The notes under the pieces: generated by a model
What the model saw: only the letters and a program-made list of their open reading frames with translations
Database searches by the model: none
Told to the model about the DNA's origin: nothing
Shown here: positions 21,504 through 32,884 of the stretch, one piece after another
Layout: each line of letters begins with the position of its first letter
Numbering within the stretch: position 1 is the stretch's first letter
Assembly: GCF_043290135.1 (NCBI RefSeq)
Contig: NW_027464588.1
Location: 8,502,001 to 8,566,000, forward strand
Length of the DNA stretch: 64,000 nucleotides
Source of the DNA: Rhipicephalus microplus
Lineage: Eukaryota; Arthropoda; Arachnida; Ixodida; Ixodidae
Direction: 5' to 3'
Position numbers and translations under genes: made by a program

Positions 21504-21504
21504 G

Positions 21505-21926
21505 TGTCACGACGTCAAAACAGCGGTCTTGCTGCAGAAACTGAGACACCAGAAGCAGGTTGGTTCTTTTAATAGAACGCGCAAGAGAGTTCTTCTTTTT
21601 CATCCATTTCTTTGTACTTCATGGCACATGCACAACTGTCTTTCTCTTTCTTTCTGACAAGTCCCGGCACGGTGCTCTAGTGGCTAAGGTACTCGGCTGC
21701 TGACCCGCAGGTCGCTGGATCAAATCCCGGCTGTGACGGCTGCATTTCCGATGGAGGCGGAAATGTTGTAGGACCATGTACTCAGATTTGGGTGCACGTT
21801 AAAGAACTCCAGGTGGTCAAAATTTTCGGAGCCCTCCACTACGGCGTCTCTCATAATCATATGGTGGTTTTGGGACGTTCAACCCCACAAATCAATCAAT
21901 CAAATCTTTCTGACAAGCACGTGACA
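21505..21926 (-). repeat. Gypsy 5' LTR, split by a Ruka SINE
   Basis: Once the SINE and one target copy are set aside the LTR is about 166 bases, close to the 161 of the other LTR. It keeps the TGTCAC...GTGACA ends. Confidence 0.92.
21649..21917 (+). mobile_element. Ruka-like SINE, full length, inside the Gypsy LTR
   Basis: Full SINE at 21662-21904 with head (CTAGTGGCTAAGGTACTCGG), box B-like GGATCAAATCCC, body and a tail of TCAA repeats. A perfect 13-base duplication, TCTTTCTGACAAG, flanks it at 21649-21661 and 21905-21917; the sequence occurs once in the other LTR. The SINE is therefore younger than the Gypsy element. Confidence 0.96.
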
Positions 21927-22167
21927 ATATTTCTTACGGCTAACACAAACTTTCACTCGGCGGTGCGCGTATGCTCACGGCACCGCATCCTTAGAGAAGT
22001 ATTATAGCAGGTTTGCCCTTAATGCTTGTGGAAAAAATATCCAAACAGTCACAAAGTTGGTCACCTATCTGAGTGAACAGTATTGGAATTACAGAAGTGA
22101 AGAACCGCCTTAGTTCCTATACAGTTAAGCCATGGTAGAGCACAACGACATCACTATCTTAAACCTG

Positions 22168-22398
22168 TTAAGGCGTTTATTAGCCGGAAACCAGCGATCA
22201 TACGCTTTGATGACAATCATGGCCAAGCACGGGCTCTCAGCGCGAGCGGCGTCCTTGTTGGGTAACCTCACTGGAAGGTACTCGAGAGTTTGACCCATTT
22301 CAGAGTTCGGTGAATGCCAATCGCGTTGAGGGTCCGTGCTTGGCCGTGACTGTCGCCATAGCGTATGATCACTGGTTGCCGGCTAATAAACGCCTTAA
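22168..22398. repeat. Inverted-repeat (foldback or MITE-like) element
   Basis: Arms of about 78 bases at 22168-22246 and 22321-22398 are reverse complements with roughly 85 % identity by eye, outer ends TTAAGGCGTTTATTAGCCGG and its complement, and a loop of about 74 bases. No coding sequence. It is probably a non-autonomous DNA transposon, although it could be part of a larger unit. Confidence 0.7.
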
Positions 22399-22519
22399 GA
22401 AACCAAACGCTGGCAGATACTACGTGGTGCACGTACGCTCGCGGCACACGATTCTCAGAAAAGAGATATGTTGAAGGCACGTTGGTCTTTGACGCTAGAG
22501 AGAATGGATGCATGGCATA

Positions 22520-22910
22520 CCTTCATAATCATCATCATCATCATCATAATGATCATCATCATCATGATCATAAGCCTGATTACGTCACCTGCAGGACAAA
22601 GGCCTCTCCCATGTTTCGCCTGTCAACTTGGTCCTGTGCTTGCTGCTGCCAATTTATACCCTCAAACTTCTTAACATCATCTGCCCACCTAACCTTCTGT
22701 CTCCCCCTAACCCCACTTGCCTTCTCTAGGAATCCTTTTAGTTACCCTTGTGACGAGCAGTTATCCTTTCTACGTGCTACATGCCCGGCTCAATGTTCAT
22801 TTCTTCATCTTGATTTCAGCTATGATATCCTTAACCCCGGTTTGTTCCCTAATCAACTCTGCTTTCTTATTGTCTTTTAAGGTTACACCTACCTATTTCC
22901 TTTCTCTACC
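22520..22910 (-). mobile_element. RTE/BovB-like LINE 3' end
   Basis: On the - strand the sequence encodes, with breaks, the C-terminal region seen in RTE-type elements: KKWTWAGHVAR-like, GKRVRGRQKVRWADEIKKF, and INWQQQAQ with GEAFVLQ just before the end. It finishes in a tail of ATG/ATGATG repeats (22527-22570 on the + strand as ATC/ATCATG). RTE elements characteristically end in short trinucleotide repeats. The 5' part, including endonuclease and RT, is absent, which fits 5' truncation. Confidence 0.8.
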
Positions 22911-23330
22911 TTAAACAGTACGCAAACAAAATATTAGGTCTATGCGACTTTTGTTACCCTACTGCCTATTTAGCTTCAGCATGAAGTTGGTGCGTTCACT
23001 CCGTGCAGAGTCATCAAATTCCCAGCCAGATTTCATTATTTATATAGGTTTGCATTCATTTTAAGTACTTGACAGAAATCACTCTATTCAAGTTACTTCA
23101 GATGAGCTCCGTATCTTGGAATAATTTTCTAATTCTACCTGAACGTATTTCTGGGCTTGATTGTACCTAAAAATATCTCTGAGCACACTGAACGTATTCT
23201 TCGACACAAAGAGAGAGATATAACATTTATCTGCGCCTGCCGAGAATTACGGTAGATGAAACTCTGGCATCTGCCGCCTTCCATCTCCTTAGCCATCGGC
23301 CGGAGTCCATTCGGACTTGGCGGTGTTCAG

Positions 23331-23480
23331 GGCGAGTTCGGTGACATGGCAAAAATCTGTAGGCCTGTGTCGTGAGATTTGAGTCCACGTTAAGGAACCC
23401 CAGGTGGTCAAAATTTTCGGAGTTCGTCCCGACGGTGTCTATCGTCATCTTATAGTGGTTTTGGGACGTTCATCTGCACA
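23331..23480 (+). mobile_element. Ruka-like SINE, 5'-truncated, diverged
   Basis: Keeps the body blocks ATTTGAGTCCACGTTAAGG, CCCAGGTGGTCAAAATTTTC and GTTTTGGGACGTTC. The tail is lost. It directly abuts an R1-like LINE fragment of opposite orientation. Confidence 0.8.
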
Positions 23481-23720
23481 TATCTACCAATTTACGTTGT
23501 TCTTCGGCGTCGTGGCTGCGTAACATGGCCTCCCAGGGTTCTACGTTTCTGCTTGCATTGTTGTAGGAAGGGCAAATTACGAGCACGTGCACTGTTCTTG
23601 CTGTGCTAAAACAGTGTGAACATCTGGCATTATTATTTATTTCCTCTTTTCCATCGCACACAATATCCCCATACTGCCACTGTTGTAGAGCGAATCCCAC
23701 GGTGTATCGCTGCACCGGCG
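23470..23720 (-). pseudogene. R1-like LINE ORF2 C-terminus, fragment
   Basis: An 81-codon frame contains CSHCFSTARTVHVLVICPS, a Cys-x2-Cys...His-x4-Cys knuckle, then EPWEAMLRSHDAEEQRKLVD. This combination is the usual C-terminus of R1-type LINE proteins. No RT core is present. Clade assignment is tentative. Confidence 0.55.
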
Positions 23721-23744
23721 AGTTTCGAAACGACCAGGCTACCG

Positions 23745-23925
23745 CCCTATTGTACTGGGAGACTGCGCTGACTAGGTCAGGGATGGTAAAGCAGCGTCGC
23801 CTGATCTAGTGGGCCCTTTGTGTGGTGAGAGCCAATGGGGTCCTGAACTAAAGACTCCTCCTGATGGGGACAATCCCTTCTGCTTGCATGAATAAAAGCT
23901 TTTTTTCTACCTCCTGGTGCTATTA
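23745..23925 (+). pseudogene. R1-like LINE C-terminus and 3' UTR, fragment
   Basis: The + strand reads YWETALTRSGMVKQRRLI, a stop, then WALCVVRANGVLN and a stop, the same kind of C-terminal helix as in the neighbouring - strand fragment. An 85-base 3' UTR with AATAAA at 23891 follows and ends near a T-run. Confidence 0.5.
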
Positions 23926-23929
23926 ACAA

Positions 23930-25970
23930 ATGAATGAAGAACACTGAATGCATTCTCGGCAAAAAATCCCCGCTCGAGAGAACCGGCCTGACACAGGCGC
24001 AAGTTTTATGTGTTAAACGTCAAGAAGGTGTAGTGCTGCGAAGACATAAGGTTGTAGCAGAAGAAGGCAGGGCTTCCACAATGTGTACTGCATGATTTCT
24101 GCCTCGAGATGAATGAGCTACCTAATAATTTTGTTGCTGTATTTGAGAACAGCCATTTGAATACCAAGCATCAAGCTGTGCTATTAAATTAGAAATGCTT
24201 CGAAGGGTTTATAGCATAAAATCTTACAGGATGATTCGAGTTTGTTTTTGTTTTGTTGTTTTTACATTACACTTCACCAGGAAATTTAGGTTGAAAGCAT
24301 TTGAAGTTAAAAACACCTTTTAGTATCATTTAGTAAGTTTCACTTCGCCGTTGTCAGTGGTTTTTGCACTTCTTCGCAACTTTGTAAATGCGAACGTGCC
24401 TCGGCGCACGTAGGTTTCAGAAAAAAATGGCTACTTGAGCGCAAACTTGCCCTACAAGGAACTCTTTCGTCGTTCGATGCTTTTATCTCGCCGACAATTG
24501 TTCTGAACCCTCCATACTCAAGCGCAGCAGCTAAACATTAGTTCAACCAATGAAAGTGGTTTCACGCAGCATTATTTTGCAGCGGATTGGCACACGTGAT
24601 CTAGTGTGGGCCTCTCACCCCTCCCCTTTCACTAATCTCTCAACCAGGGACTTTTGGCCCTCTGTTTCCATAATAAAATAGTTCATCTATCTATTCTATA
24701 CATCCTAAATCTACCTATGACATTCCAGTCAAGTGTTTCCTTGCAATATGTCTGGGGACTCTGCTGAGGGCGGCGATGAAAGCCTGCGCTGTACTTCTGA
24801 GAAACTGTCCTTCACACAGATAGGCGGGATACAGTGGCGTAGACATGGCTCGCCTTAATCGACTTGAAGTGTGACAGTTAGTGTGCCCCGAGTGAGTGGT
24901 GGCAGCGCCTGACAATTTTCATTCTAGCCTTGGTGGAATCACGGGCTGGCAAATAAACTCATTCGCAGACTAACCACGGCTCACTCTGACTTGAATAAGG
25001 CCGTGTATCTGAGTCTGAATGAGCCCGTGTGAGTGACATTCCGGTGAGTTTCAATCCAAGTGAGTCTGGTTGGGAAAATTATTTTTATAGGAGCCAGAAT
25101 TAGGTCATTAAAGGAAAACTTTGATGAGTCAGAGTCGGGGTAAGCCCTGATTACAACATATACTTCTCGAGTGAGGCGGAATCAACTCTAGATTTTCTGC
25201 TGAACTCTGGCCAAAATACTTCGCAGAATAAGTGGTTTCAGAGCTGCGCTTTCCTGTGTGATTTGAGTGGCAAGTTGAACTATTATTATAACGTGTGTTA
25301 TGTGTTTCAAATTTATTACTCATGATTTTCGTACTTCTGTTTCCGCAAGAGAAAGTGTGGAGGAAAAGATATCAGCAGAGTGACTATAATATTTACGCTG
25401 AACAGACAATTGTGCGAAAGCATTAGAAAAAATAAATAAACTCTAGGCAGTGTGACAAAAAGCGGTCAACATTAAGAATTCACAAGTTGATCTTTTAATA
25501 ATAGTTTTCTAACTGCATGACCAGCTTGAACAGGTTTAAGCGTCAACAGCAGAGCTTATGCTACTGACATCTTCTCACTCTTTTGAACACCGGCTACAGT
25601 TGTCACATTCCAGAATTGCATTTCTAACTTCGAACCACGATCAAGCCAACCGGTGTACTATTTGAACAATAATGTACCTGCTATAAAAATCTTCATTTTC
25701 TGAACAGCACCTGCTTTTGAGACATGCAGAAACAATAAAAACTTTCAGGTTTGTTCAGCAACCCGTCTTGACTTCAATTAGACAAAGATGTTTGCTAAAA
25801 AGATGTTCAAAAGCATTAGCTATTTACTCTGATGGAGACCTGCCCGTCGCTAATGTGTGAACGTCATTGTGAATCTTTGCGCCTGTTTAGGCATTCACTT
25901 AAACAGCAGTCTGATGCTGAATGAAAAAAAGTACGCTAGTCCCCATATATAAGATCAGTTAGGTACTGAA
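23930..25970. other. No recognisable gene
   Basis: AT-rich sequence without recognisable coding motifs or repeat families. A series of GAGTCTG/GTGAGT-rich sequence at 24970-25080 is irregular and not a clear tandem array. Confidence 0.5.
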
Positions 25971-26268
25971 CATGACTAGAAGCCACTATATATCCCCCGC
26001 AGGGGCATCCACGTAAGCAGGTGTTAAGTGTGTAGCGACACCATGGACCCGAGCTAACGGGGGGAGGGGAGGGTTTCGACTCCCTTTCACTTTTAGCCGT
26101 ACATGGCTGAGACATGTCCGGGAAAAAGAGGATCTTGGAGGTTGAGGTGACGCTGGCCACTTAAAACTTTAATGCCCTCAGACCGAGGCAACACACACCT
26201 TTGGCCCCAGTTTCACATAGACGGCCCCCTGTGGTGACCCACTCAGGGGACATCAGTATTCGCCTTTC

Positions 26269-27480
26269 ATGGGACCTCTGAATGCCCCCGCAACCGATCG
26301 TGCCTCCAAAAGGGTACGCTCTGATTTACCATCTCTTTTTCTTTGCCAAAACGTAGCAACCATCCCGAAACTTCATGTCCTTCATTGTGAACAACCTTCA
26401 ACAAAAGGCACAGCAATCTCATCTTTTCTTTTGGCAAGTGCCTAAAACACACCGTAGAAGCTGGCTATAAAGTTACAAAGATGACAAAAGGGGATATTAT
26501 ACTTGCACTTAAGGACAAAGAACAGTTCGACAAACTTGCACACCTCGTTGCGTTTGGCAATATCCTTGTATCAGTAAGTGCACACCGTACAATGAACACA
26601 GTGAAGGGTGTAGTAATGGTGAAAACTTGATGACACTAATTGAAGATGAACTCCTTGATGGATGAAAGGACCAGGGCATAACACATGTGCAGCGCATCAC
26701 AATCAGATGCAACAACACAGACATTTCAACAAACACCCAATACTCACTTTCAACTTAACCATTCTACTTCAGACAATCAAAATTGGCTGCGTAAATCTTC
26801 CTGTGCGTCCATACATTCCGAATCTGAGACGTTGTTCCAAAGGCCAGTGATTTCGACATGGATCTCAGACGTGCTGGGGTCAGCTGACTTGCGCTAAGTG
26901 CGCCAAAACTGGTCGTGGTACCGATGAATGCAAACGCAATTAGGTCCTCTCTGCAAACTGTGAAGGTAGTCACCCTGTATACTCCAGAGCGTGTCCAGCT
27001 TGGACGAGAGAAAAAAAATTATCACTATGAAAGTTAAGGAAAATATGACATGTTGTGATGCATGACAACGATTCCTACATTCATCTTTTGCCCTAAGAAC
27101 ATCTTTCGCTGAAGTAGTGCAACGAGGGGCAGCAGTACAACGACTCTTGGTGGATACCTGGCCTACGCCTAGAGCCCCTCGCCCCTATGGTGAGAGCAGC
27201 CAGTGCTGCCCCGCCTACAATCAACCAGCCCACTCCTATGATCTCTACAAAGCCTGCCAACAGCCAGGATAATGAATAGGCTAAGGGGGTCCTATTAACC
27301 CCTAGCTCGGTGGGGACAAAGACTTCGCCATTTGAGGCGAAGTCTAAGCGACAGATTGCTCTGCGGAGCGGGCGTCCAGTGCCTCGCAGAAGGCAACGGA
27401 CACCACTTCTAGCCAAATGGCGCAGGTAGTGACAAATGACTGGCGACCTTTTGTCGACTGCTCCAAAAATACAAAACACC
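26269..27480 (+). pseudogene. ORF1 (gag-like zinc-knuckle protein) of I-clade LINE copy 2
   Basis: An ATG at 26269 opens MGPLNAPATDRASKRVRSD, and the reading continues through frame changes: GDIILALKDKEQFDKLAHLV, SVSAHRTMNTVKGVV, TFNLTILLQTIKIG, VNLPVRPYIPNLRRC, then decayed Cys-His knuckles (LTCAKCAK, then EGSHPVYSRACPAW). This order is typical of I-type ORF1 proteins, which coat the element RNA. Several stops are present and one knuckle Cys is replaced (CSKGQ). The last 300 bases are low-complexity and match 1-273. Confidence 0.75.
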
Positions 27481-27561
27481 AATTACAGGGCCTCACAAAG
27501 GTACTGTAAAATAGTTTCTTTTTTAGGCACACAGTCCTTTTAGTACACACAGCACCGCCTT

Positions 27562-28850
27562 ATGTGTAATGTAGATCCACATATAATGAAATGGAATATA
27601 AGAGTTCTTCTTAGGAACATCGATGATATACAAGAACTCCTCCACGAATTCTTTCCAGAAATGTTGTGTCTACAGAAGACACATTTAAAGTTCAAACATA
27701 CCAACTATTTCCGTCACTACGTCACTTTCCGAAAGGATCGCAATGATGCTGTGGCGTCCTCAGGGGATGTGGTTACTATAGCAAACAAAAGTGTGGCGTG
27801 TTCTCTTTTACTACTTCAAACGACCCTTGAGGCAGTTGCAATCCAAGCCGTTCTTTCAAGTAGACTCATTACTATTTGTTCACTCTACATACCACCTCAC
27901 CATCAGCTCCACAAACAGGACGTAGAATTATAATTAAATGAGTTCCAAAAGCCCTGTTTGCTTCTTGGTGATTTTAACACACACAGTGTCTTTTGGGGAA
28001 ACTCTCGATGCGATGTTCGAGGACGTCTAATCGAACGGCTGCTTTTTCTCTCTAAGCTATGCTGTTTTATTACGAAGGATCCCACGTATTTTAGCCTCGC
28101 AAACAATTATGGTCGTTCGTAGACCTTAGCATTTCATTACCATAGTTTCGACCTATTTTGAAATGAAATATTCTTAAAACACTCACGGCAGCGACCATTT
28201 CCCAATAATCCTCATTGCGCCAAACCAGCATAACCTTCTTCATCAGGCCCCTCGGTGGCAGCTAGACACAGCCGACTGGGAACGGTTTCGAACTCTTACT
28301 CACGTGACGTGGGCTGATAAGTCCGGTCTGACAATAGAAAATTCCGTTAAGTATTTTATAGCTTTTCTGGTTGATGCTGCTTCTCAATGTATTCCAAAAG
28401 CGAATAGCTCCGGCTTTAAACGACGTGTTCTCTGGTAGAACATTGAGAAAGGCGCGGAACAAACAAAACAAAGCTTGACAAATATTGCGAGTTTACCCAA
28501 AAGTGGAGAACCTCACAGATTTGAAGAATTCAAAAATTCATGCAAGGAGAACACGCCAACGGGTTCGAAAAGAGAGCTGGCAAAGATTCTTGTCAGAGAT
28601 AAACTCTTATACGGACAAAAGCAAAGTCTGGGACAGGGTTAACAGGATGTATAGACGAGAAATACATCTTTTTCCTTTGATTGATATGCAGCGCAATACG
28701 CTGGAGGACCAAGCAAACTTCTTGGGTGCCCATTTCAAACACGTGTCCAGCTCATTGCATTACTCTAAAAATTTTAAGCTCTACAAAGCAAGAATAGATG
28801 GACGGTAACTAAAACGAAGGTGTACAAAATACCAAGAATGCAATAAACTT
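27562..28850 (+). pseudogene. ORF2 endonuclease and linker of I-clade LINE copy 2
   Basis: Opens with MKWNIRVLLRNIDDIQELLH, parallel to the start of copy 1, then CLQKTHL (catalytic Glu replaced by Lys, against QETH in copy 1) and LLGDFNTHSVFWGN. A TAA at 27931-27933 and later stops break the frame. The linker (HARRTRQRVRKESWQRFLSE, then INSYTDKSKVW) is well conserved with copy 1. Confidence 0.85.
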
Positions 28851-28869
28851 TACTGCATAGCTGAGTTGC

Positions 28870-30312
28870 AGGTACCGCTAAACTGCTGTAAAAATAATCC
28901 CCAGGTCCCAACTGTGTAGCATATGAAATGTTGGTGCAACTGCCTCTCGAGACACGGAAAACTCTCATTTCACTCTACAATGTCATATGGTGTTCTGGTG
29001 TAATTTCTGCCTCATGGAAAGAGGCCATTATGCTCCCTATCTTGAAGCAGGGCAAGCATTCGTTCTCTGTTTTGAGCTACAGACCGATAGCTCTGACAAG
29101 CTGCTTCTGTAAGCTTTTCGAGAAAATGATAAGCCATCGATTAACACATTTTTTGGAATCAAAGTGCCTACTTGATCCACAACAGTGGGGCTTTTGAGAG
29201 GGACGGCCCAATACTGACCCTCTCGTACGAATTGAAACACACATTAGAGACGCTTTCATTCACCAGCAATTCTTTTTCTGTGTGTTTTTAGACATAGAGA
29301 AAGCATACGACACCACATGGCAATTCGGAATACTGAGAGACCTCTCAGAGTTCGGTATTCGTGAAGGAATGCTGAATTTTATTGAGAGCTACTTGTCTAG
29401 TCGAACTTTTTATGTTAAACTAGAGAACCTTTTTTCCCGACTGTCTGTCCTGGAAACTGGAGTACCACAAGGTAGTGTGTTTAGCTGCACACTTTTTATA
29501 ACGAAAATAAAGTCATTGTGCCTATGTACCTCTCGAACCATGTCCTACTCGACATACGTAGACAATATGCAGATAGGCTTCAATCGTGCAAAATCTCAAT
29601 AAGCGAGGCAGGTTCAGCTTGGCCTAATAAGGTGTCGTAATGGGTAGACGAAAATTGATTCTTTCTTAATCCACAAAAGAGCACCTGCAATCTACTTTCC
29701 AATGTGAAAGGCCTGCATTCAGATCCAAACTTTGGCCTGCAGGGCCATCGTCTTCCGGTAAAAACCGAACCTAAATTCTCAGAAGTGACACTGAATATGA
29801 AAGTAACATTTATATCACACATCACATATATTAGAAACAAGTCCATGAAAACTATGAATATCCTAAACGTTTTATCGCCGACAAATTGGTGCAGGGACAT
29901 AAAATGCCTCTTAAGTCTATACAAGAGCCTTATGATCACGCGCGTAGACTATGGGGCTATAGTCTATCAGTTCGCCACGTCAAGTGCTTTGAAAATGTTG
30001 GATCCGATCCACCATCTGGCCATCCGCCTTTCCACAGGAGCCTTCAGGACAAGTCCAATACAACGACTTCATGGAGGAGCAAACGAATGGTCATTAAAGC
30101 TACAAAGATCTTATTTATCGTTCGCGTACTTCCTAAAAGTTAGTGCAAACAACAAACATCCAGCATATTATGCTGTAGACGATCTGTCCATTCCTTTGTT
30201 TTTTAACCGTCCTGATATGAGAGAGCCATACTCTCTGCGTGTAAGAGCTCTGGCTCGGCAAACGAGCGTCCCACTTTTTGAATATCAGCTTATGTCTCCT
30301 GTTAATAGCTCC
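28870..30312 (+). pseudogene. ORF2 reverse transcriptase of I-clade LINE copy 2
   Basis: Reverse transcriptase motifs: LDIEKAYDTTWQFGILRDLS (A), LETGVPQGSVFSCTLF (B, with the usual Ser) and TYVDNMQIGF (C), in which the second active-site Asp is Asn. A TGA at 29198 and other stops interrupt it. The region NCVAYEML (about 28910-28930) shows the Glu that is a stop codon in copy 1. The reading breaks off at 30312, where another element has inserted. Confidence 0.88.
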
Positions 30313-30872
30313 TGAATAACTTGGTTCCCGATCTGTAGCTTCGTCTTCCCTCAAGGATATCTCGAGCTGGGGAGACTCTTCTATGTCGCCTGTGGCTTGG
30401 AGTGGCCTTCACGAACGCATACTCTTATCTCATCGGAATAGCCAACTCTTCTACAAGCACTTACTGCAGCTGCGAAGAAACCATCGCGCACCTTCTGTGT
30501 GAGTGCACCCATTTCAACGCGCAAAGACAAAAACTGACTGCAGCTCTGGATAGACTGGATGATCGGCCTTTGTCGGAACATAGGACTCTGAGTCATTGGC
30601 TTAGCCCATCCTCAGCTAAGAAGGCTTTAAAAGCTTTGCTGCGCTTTATGCGGACAACTGGCCTCAGAGACAGACTATAGTGTCTTATTTTCTTTGAGGT
30701 TGCCTTTTCTCTGTTGCATTTTTTTGTAATTTCTCTCTCTCTCTCTTTGTAACAGTTCTTTTAAAGTTTTTTTTATTCCCTCACCCCTTTCCCAGCACAG
30801 GGTAGCAAGCCGGTCTAAGAACTGGCTAAGCTCCCTGTCTTCCCGCTTAAACTTTCTTCCTTCTTCCTTCTC
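30313..30872 (+). mobile_element. R1- or Jockey-like LINE 3' fragment inserted in copy 2
   Basis: A 92-codon frame (30402-30680) contains TYCSCEETIAHLLCECTHFN, a Cys-rich knuckle, and SSAKKALKALLRFMRTTGL, typical of R1/Jockey-type C-termini. A T/C-rich 3' UTR follows. Outside the fragment the I-clade sequence matches copy 1 on both sides: 30300-30312 against about 3075-3087, and 30873 onward against about 3097. The fragment is therefore an insertion. No clear target duplication was found. Confidence 0.75.
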
Positions 30873-31835
30873 GCCGTGGGAATGGCAGCTCATCAACTGT
30901 GATTTGTCTTTCAAAGAACTTACGAAGCATGCCCCTGCCACACATGCTCACGCACACTTTCTTAATCTTCAGCATAACTATTGTTTTCCCGAATTCTTCA
31001 CAAATGCATCGAGTGCTCAGGATGGCGTATCGTACTCAGCATTCGGCCTATCCCTGTCAGAGGCTGGCGTACTGCCTCCACATAGAACCATATTCACGGC
31101 AGAAGCATACGCAATATTAGTGGATGTTAGGTGCATTAGAGAATGAAACATACCTAAAGCAGTTACATACACAAACTCTTTAAGCACCTTGAAAGCACAG
31201 AAAACTATTAAAAACACAAAAATCCTGTAATAATTTGGCTCTATATAGTGTTATGCATCGTTTACTCGTGCCAGCGAAACGTTGTGGTGTGTTGGGTGCC
31301 TGGGCAACAAGATATCGGGGGAAATGAAATAGCTGTCCGGCTAGCCATATCTATTCTTACAGATGGCTTTGAAACATCATGGGAGATCTCTGCACTGGAT
31401 CTGAAACCCTTTCTGAAGAAAACACTCAAGTCACACTGATAATACCTATGCGACAGCCAAACAGAAATTAAGCTGCACCTGGTCAAGCCAGAGCTAGGTA
31501 ACTGGCCACCAACATCAAAAACACGTCGCACAGAAGTCACACTCAGTGGTTAAAAAATAGGGCAAACTTACAGTTCCCACGCACACCTTTTGTCCGGGGG
31601 TGACTCACCAAGCTGCGATAGATGCGGCGAGTCCCTCACAGAGTTGCATATCCTCATACAATGTGCAGAACTAGAGCCGTATAGAAGAAAGCGGTTCCCA
31701 TTACTTTGCAAGCAGCAAACTCCTTTCCATCTTTTAAAATTTTAAGTAAAGAACCTCTCATTAAACACGAGTAATGATCAGAGTTTTTGAAACTTGCGCA
31801 TGCTTTAATGTCATCGGTCCTGGTAACCCGTAGCA
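30873..31835 (+). pseudogene. ORF2 RNase H and Cys-His knuckle of I-clade LINE copy 2
   Basis: RNase H: FTNASSAQDGVSYSAFG (first acidic position Asn, Asp in copy 1), FTAEAYAILV (Glu kept), TYTNSLSTL (third acidic position Asn, codon 31174-31176, as in copy 1), and VVVCWVPGQQDIGGNEIA. A linker with several stops is followed by the knuckle CDRCGESLTELHILIQC at about 31613-31665. The 3' UTR begins after about 31835. Confidence 0.82.
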
Positions 31836-32172
31836 CGGCCTTACAAGAGAGGCTGCTGCTGTGATACATACTCTATAGAAAGCACCGGCCTCCCAGCCCT
31901 TATTCTCAAGAGAATTGGTGAGGCATCCGTGCTAGTCGATTAGTCTTACAGTGCAACTTATACGACCTCCTGCCACTCGTTTTTGCACTCATTCATGTCG
32001 ATCTCATGATTTTAAACACTATTTGTTTTACGCACGTTATTGGGCAAAATATAGGCCCCCATACAGCCACCTAATACCATCATCGTTCACTTGCCATATT
32101 TTGTTCTTGTGCTCTTTGGCCATCAGTGACCCTTGCACCATAAAGTGCTATTCATCATCATCATCATCAACA

Positions 32173-32590
32173 AATATATATATTATCATATGGCACGCCA
32201 AAATTCTAACTGCGGAAATAGATGATCGTCCGAATGCCGAAGAGGTGCTGCTTCCCCAGCGTGCAGCTGACGACAGTTCAAACACGCGAAATGCAAGTGC
32301 TAGTTTAGGCACGCTAAACTACCAATTTGACGTCAACGTGTGAAAGCACATGGTCTTAGAACAGCCGAGAAGGAGAAGCTGTCACTTACACGTGTGTGCT
32401 CGCGACACAAATAAGCGAAATTACTGGCAGCGCACGATTTTGCGAGAAACCTACGTTGGTTTCTAGAGCTGAAGATATGCTCTTCACGCTGGTATCCACA
32501 AATTATCAGTGAGCTAAACGCTTGCGGTTTACGGAAAGGCACTCTTATGAAACGACTCATGCGGACACACGTTAATTTTTCTTACGGTGA
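32173..32590. other. No recognisable gene
   Basis: A short AT repeat follows the LINE tail; the rest is unclassified. Confidence 0.5.
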
Positions 32591-32599
32591 GTAGCACCA

Positions 32600-32884
32600 T
32601 GAACCGACGTCAGAGACGAAGGCACTTGCCATAGTTGTTTTAAGTTTATGAAGTGCGGCAAACCTTTTGTTGACATAAATTATGTTGAAAAACATGCACA
32701 TGACGCAACAAGAAAGTCGAACGTTCAGTTGACTTTTTTCAAAGAACTTAGTTATATACCCCTCAAAAGGGCCTGCTTTCAAGCGGTGGCGCACTGTGCT
32801 GCAATGTTTTTGGTGTCTGCTTGCTGGGCATGTGGTCACGAGTTTAAATACAGTGCCATGTGTAATTTGCATCGGAATGTCTAA
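32600..32884 (+). pseudogene. C2H2 zinc-finger-like coding remnant
   Basis: The frame reads CFKFMKCGKPFVDINYVEKH, then about 40 residues, then CWACGHEFKYSAMCNLHRNV and a TAA at 32882. The second block fits a C2H2 finger (Cys-x2-Cys, Phe three residues on, Cys-Asn-Leu-His) but stops before the second His. The first block fits the second half of a finger with unusual Cys and His spacing. It could be a decayed exon or a retro-copied fragment of a zinc-finger gene, or chance; the frame has no upstream start linked to it. Confidence 0.35.

Larger units (their letters stand above)
18591..21926 (-). mobile_element. Gypsy LTR retrotransposon, internally deleted
   Basis: Both LTRs are present in direct orientation (18591-18751 and 21505-21926, the latter enlarged by a Ruka insertion), flanked by a 4-base target duplication ATAT at 18587-18590 and 21927-21930. 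Genes run on the - strand: gag start, then RT, RNase H and integrase. The end of gag, the protease and the front of RT are missing, so the element is non-autonomous. No env-like frame is seen between integrase and the 3' LTR. By eye the LTRs differ by about a dozen substitutions in 160 bases, indicating an old insertion. Confidence 0.95.
25980..32172 (+). mobile_element. I-clade non-LTR retrotransposon, copy 2 (nearly full length, decayed)
   Basis: Same family as 1-4409, here with a probable 5' UTR (from about 25980), ORF1 (26269 to about 27480), ORF2 (27585-31835) and a 3' UTR ending in (TCA)n at 32152-32170. It carries many stops and frameshifts and a 560-base insertion of another LINE at 30313-30872. 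It is clearly older than copy 1. The 5' limit is inferred from where ORF1-linked sequence seems to begin and is uncertain. Confidence 0.88.

Noticed and set aside
18591..21926. Endogenous retrovirus with envelope gene
   Set aside because: After the integrase C-terminus the sequence reaches the polypurine tract without any further coding frame; this is an env-less Gypsy element.
22527..22570. Independent ATC/ATG microsatellite
   Set aside because: It is the 3' tail of the RTE-like element on the - strand, directly joined to that element's coding end.
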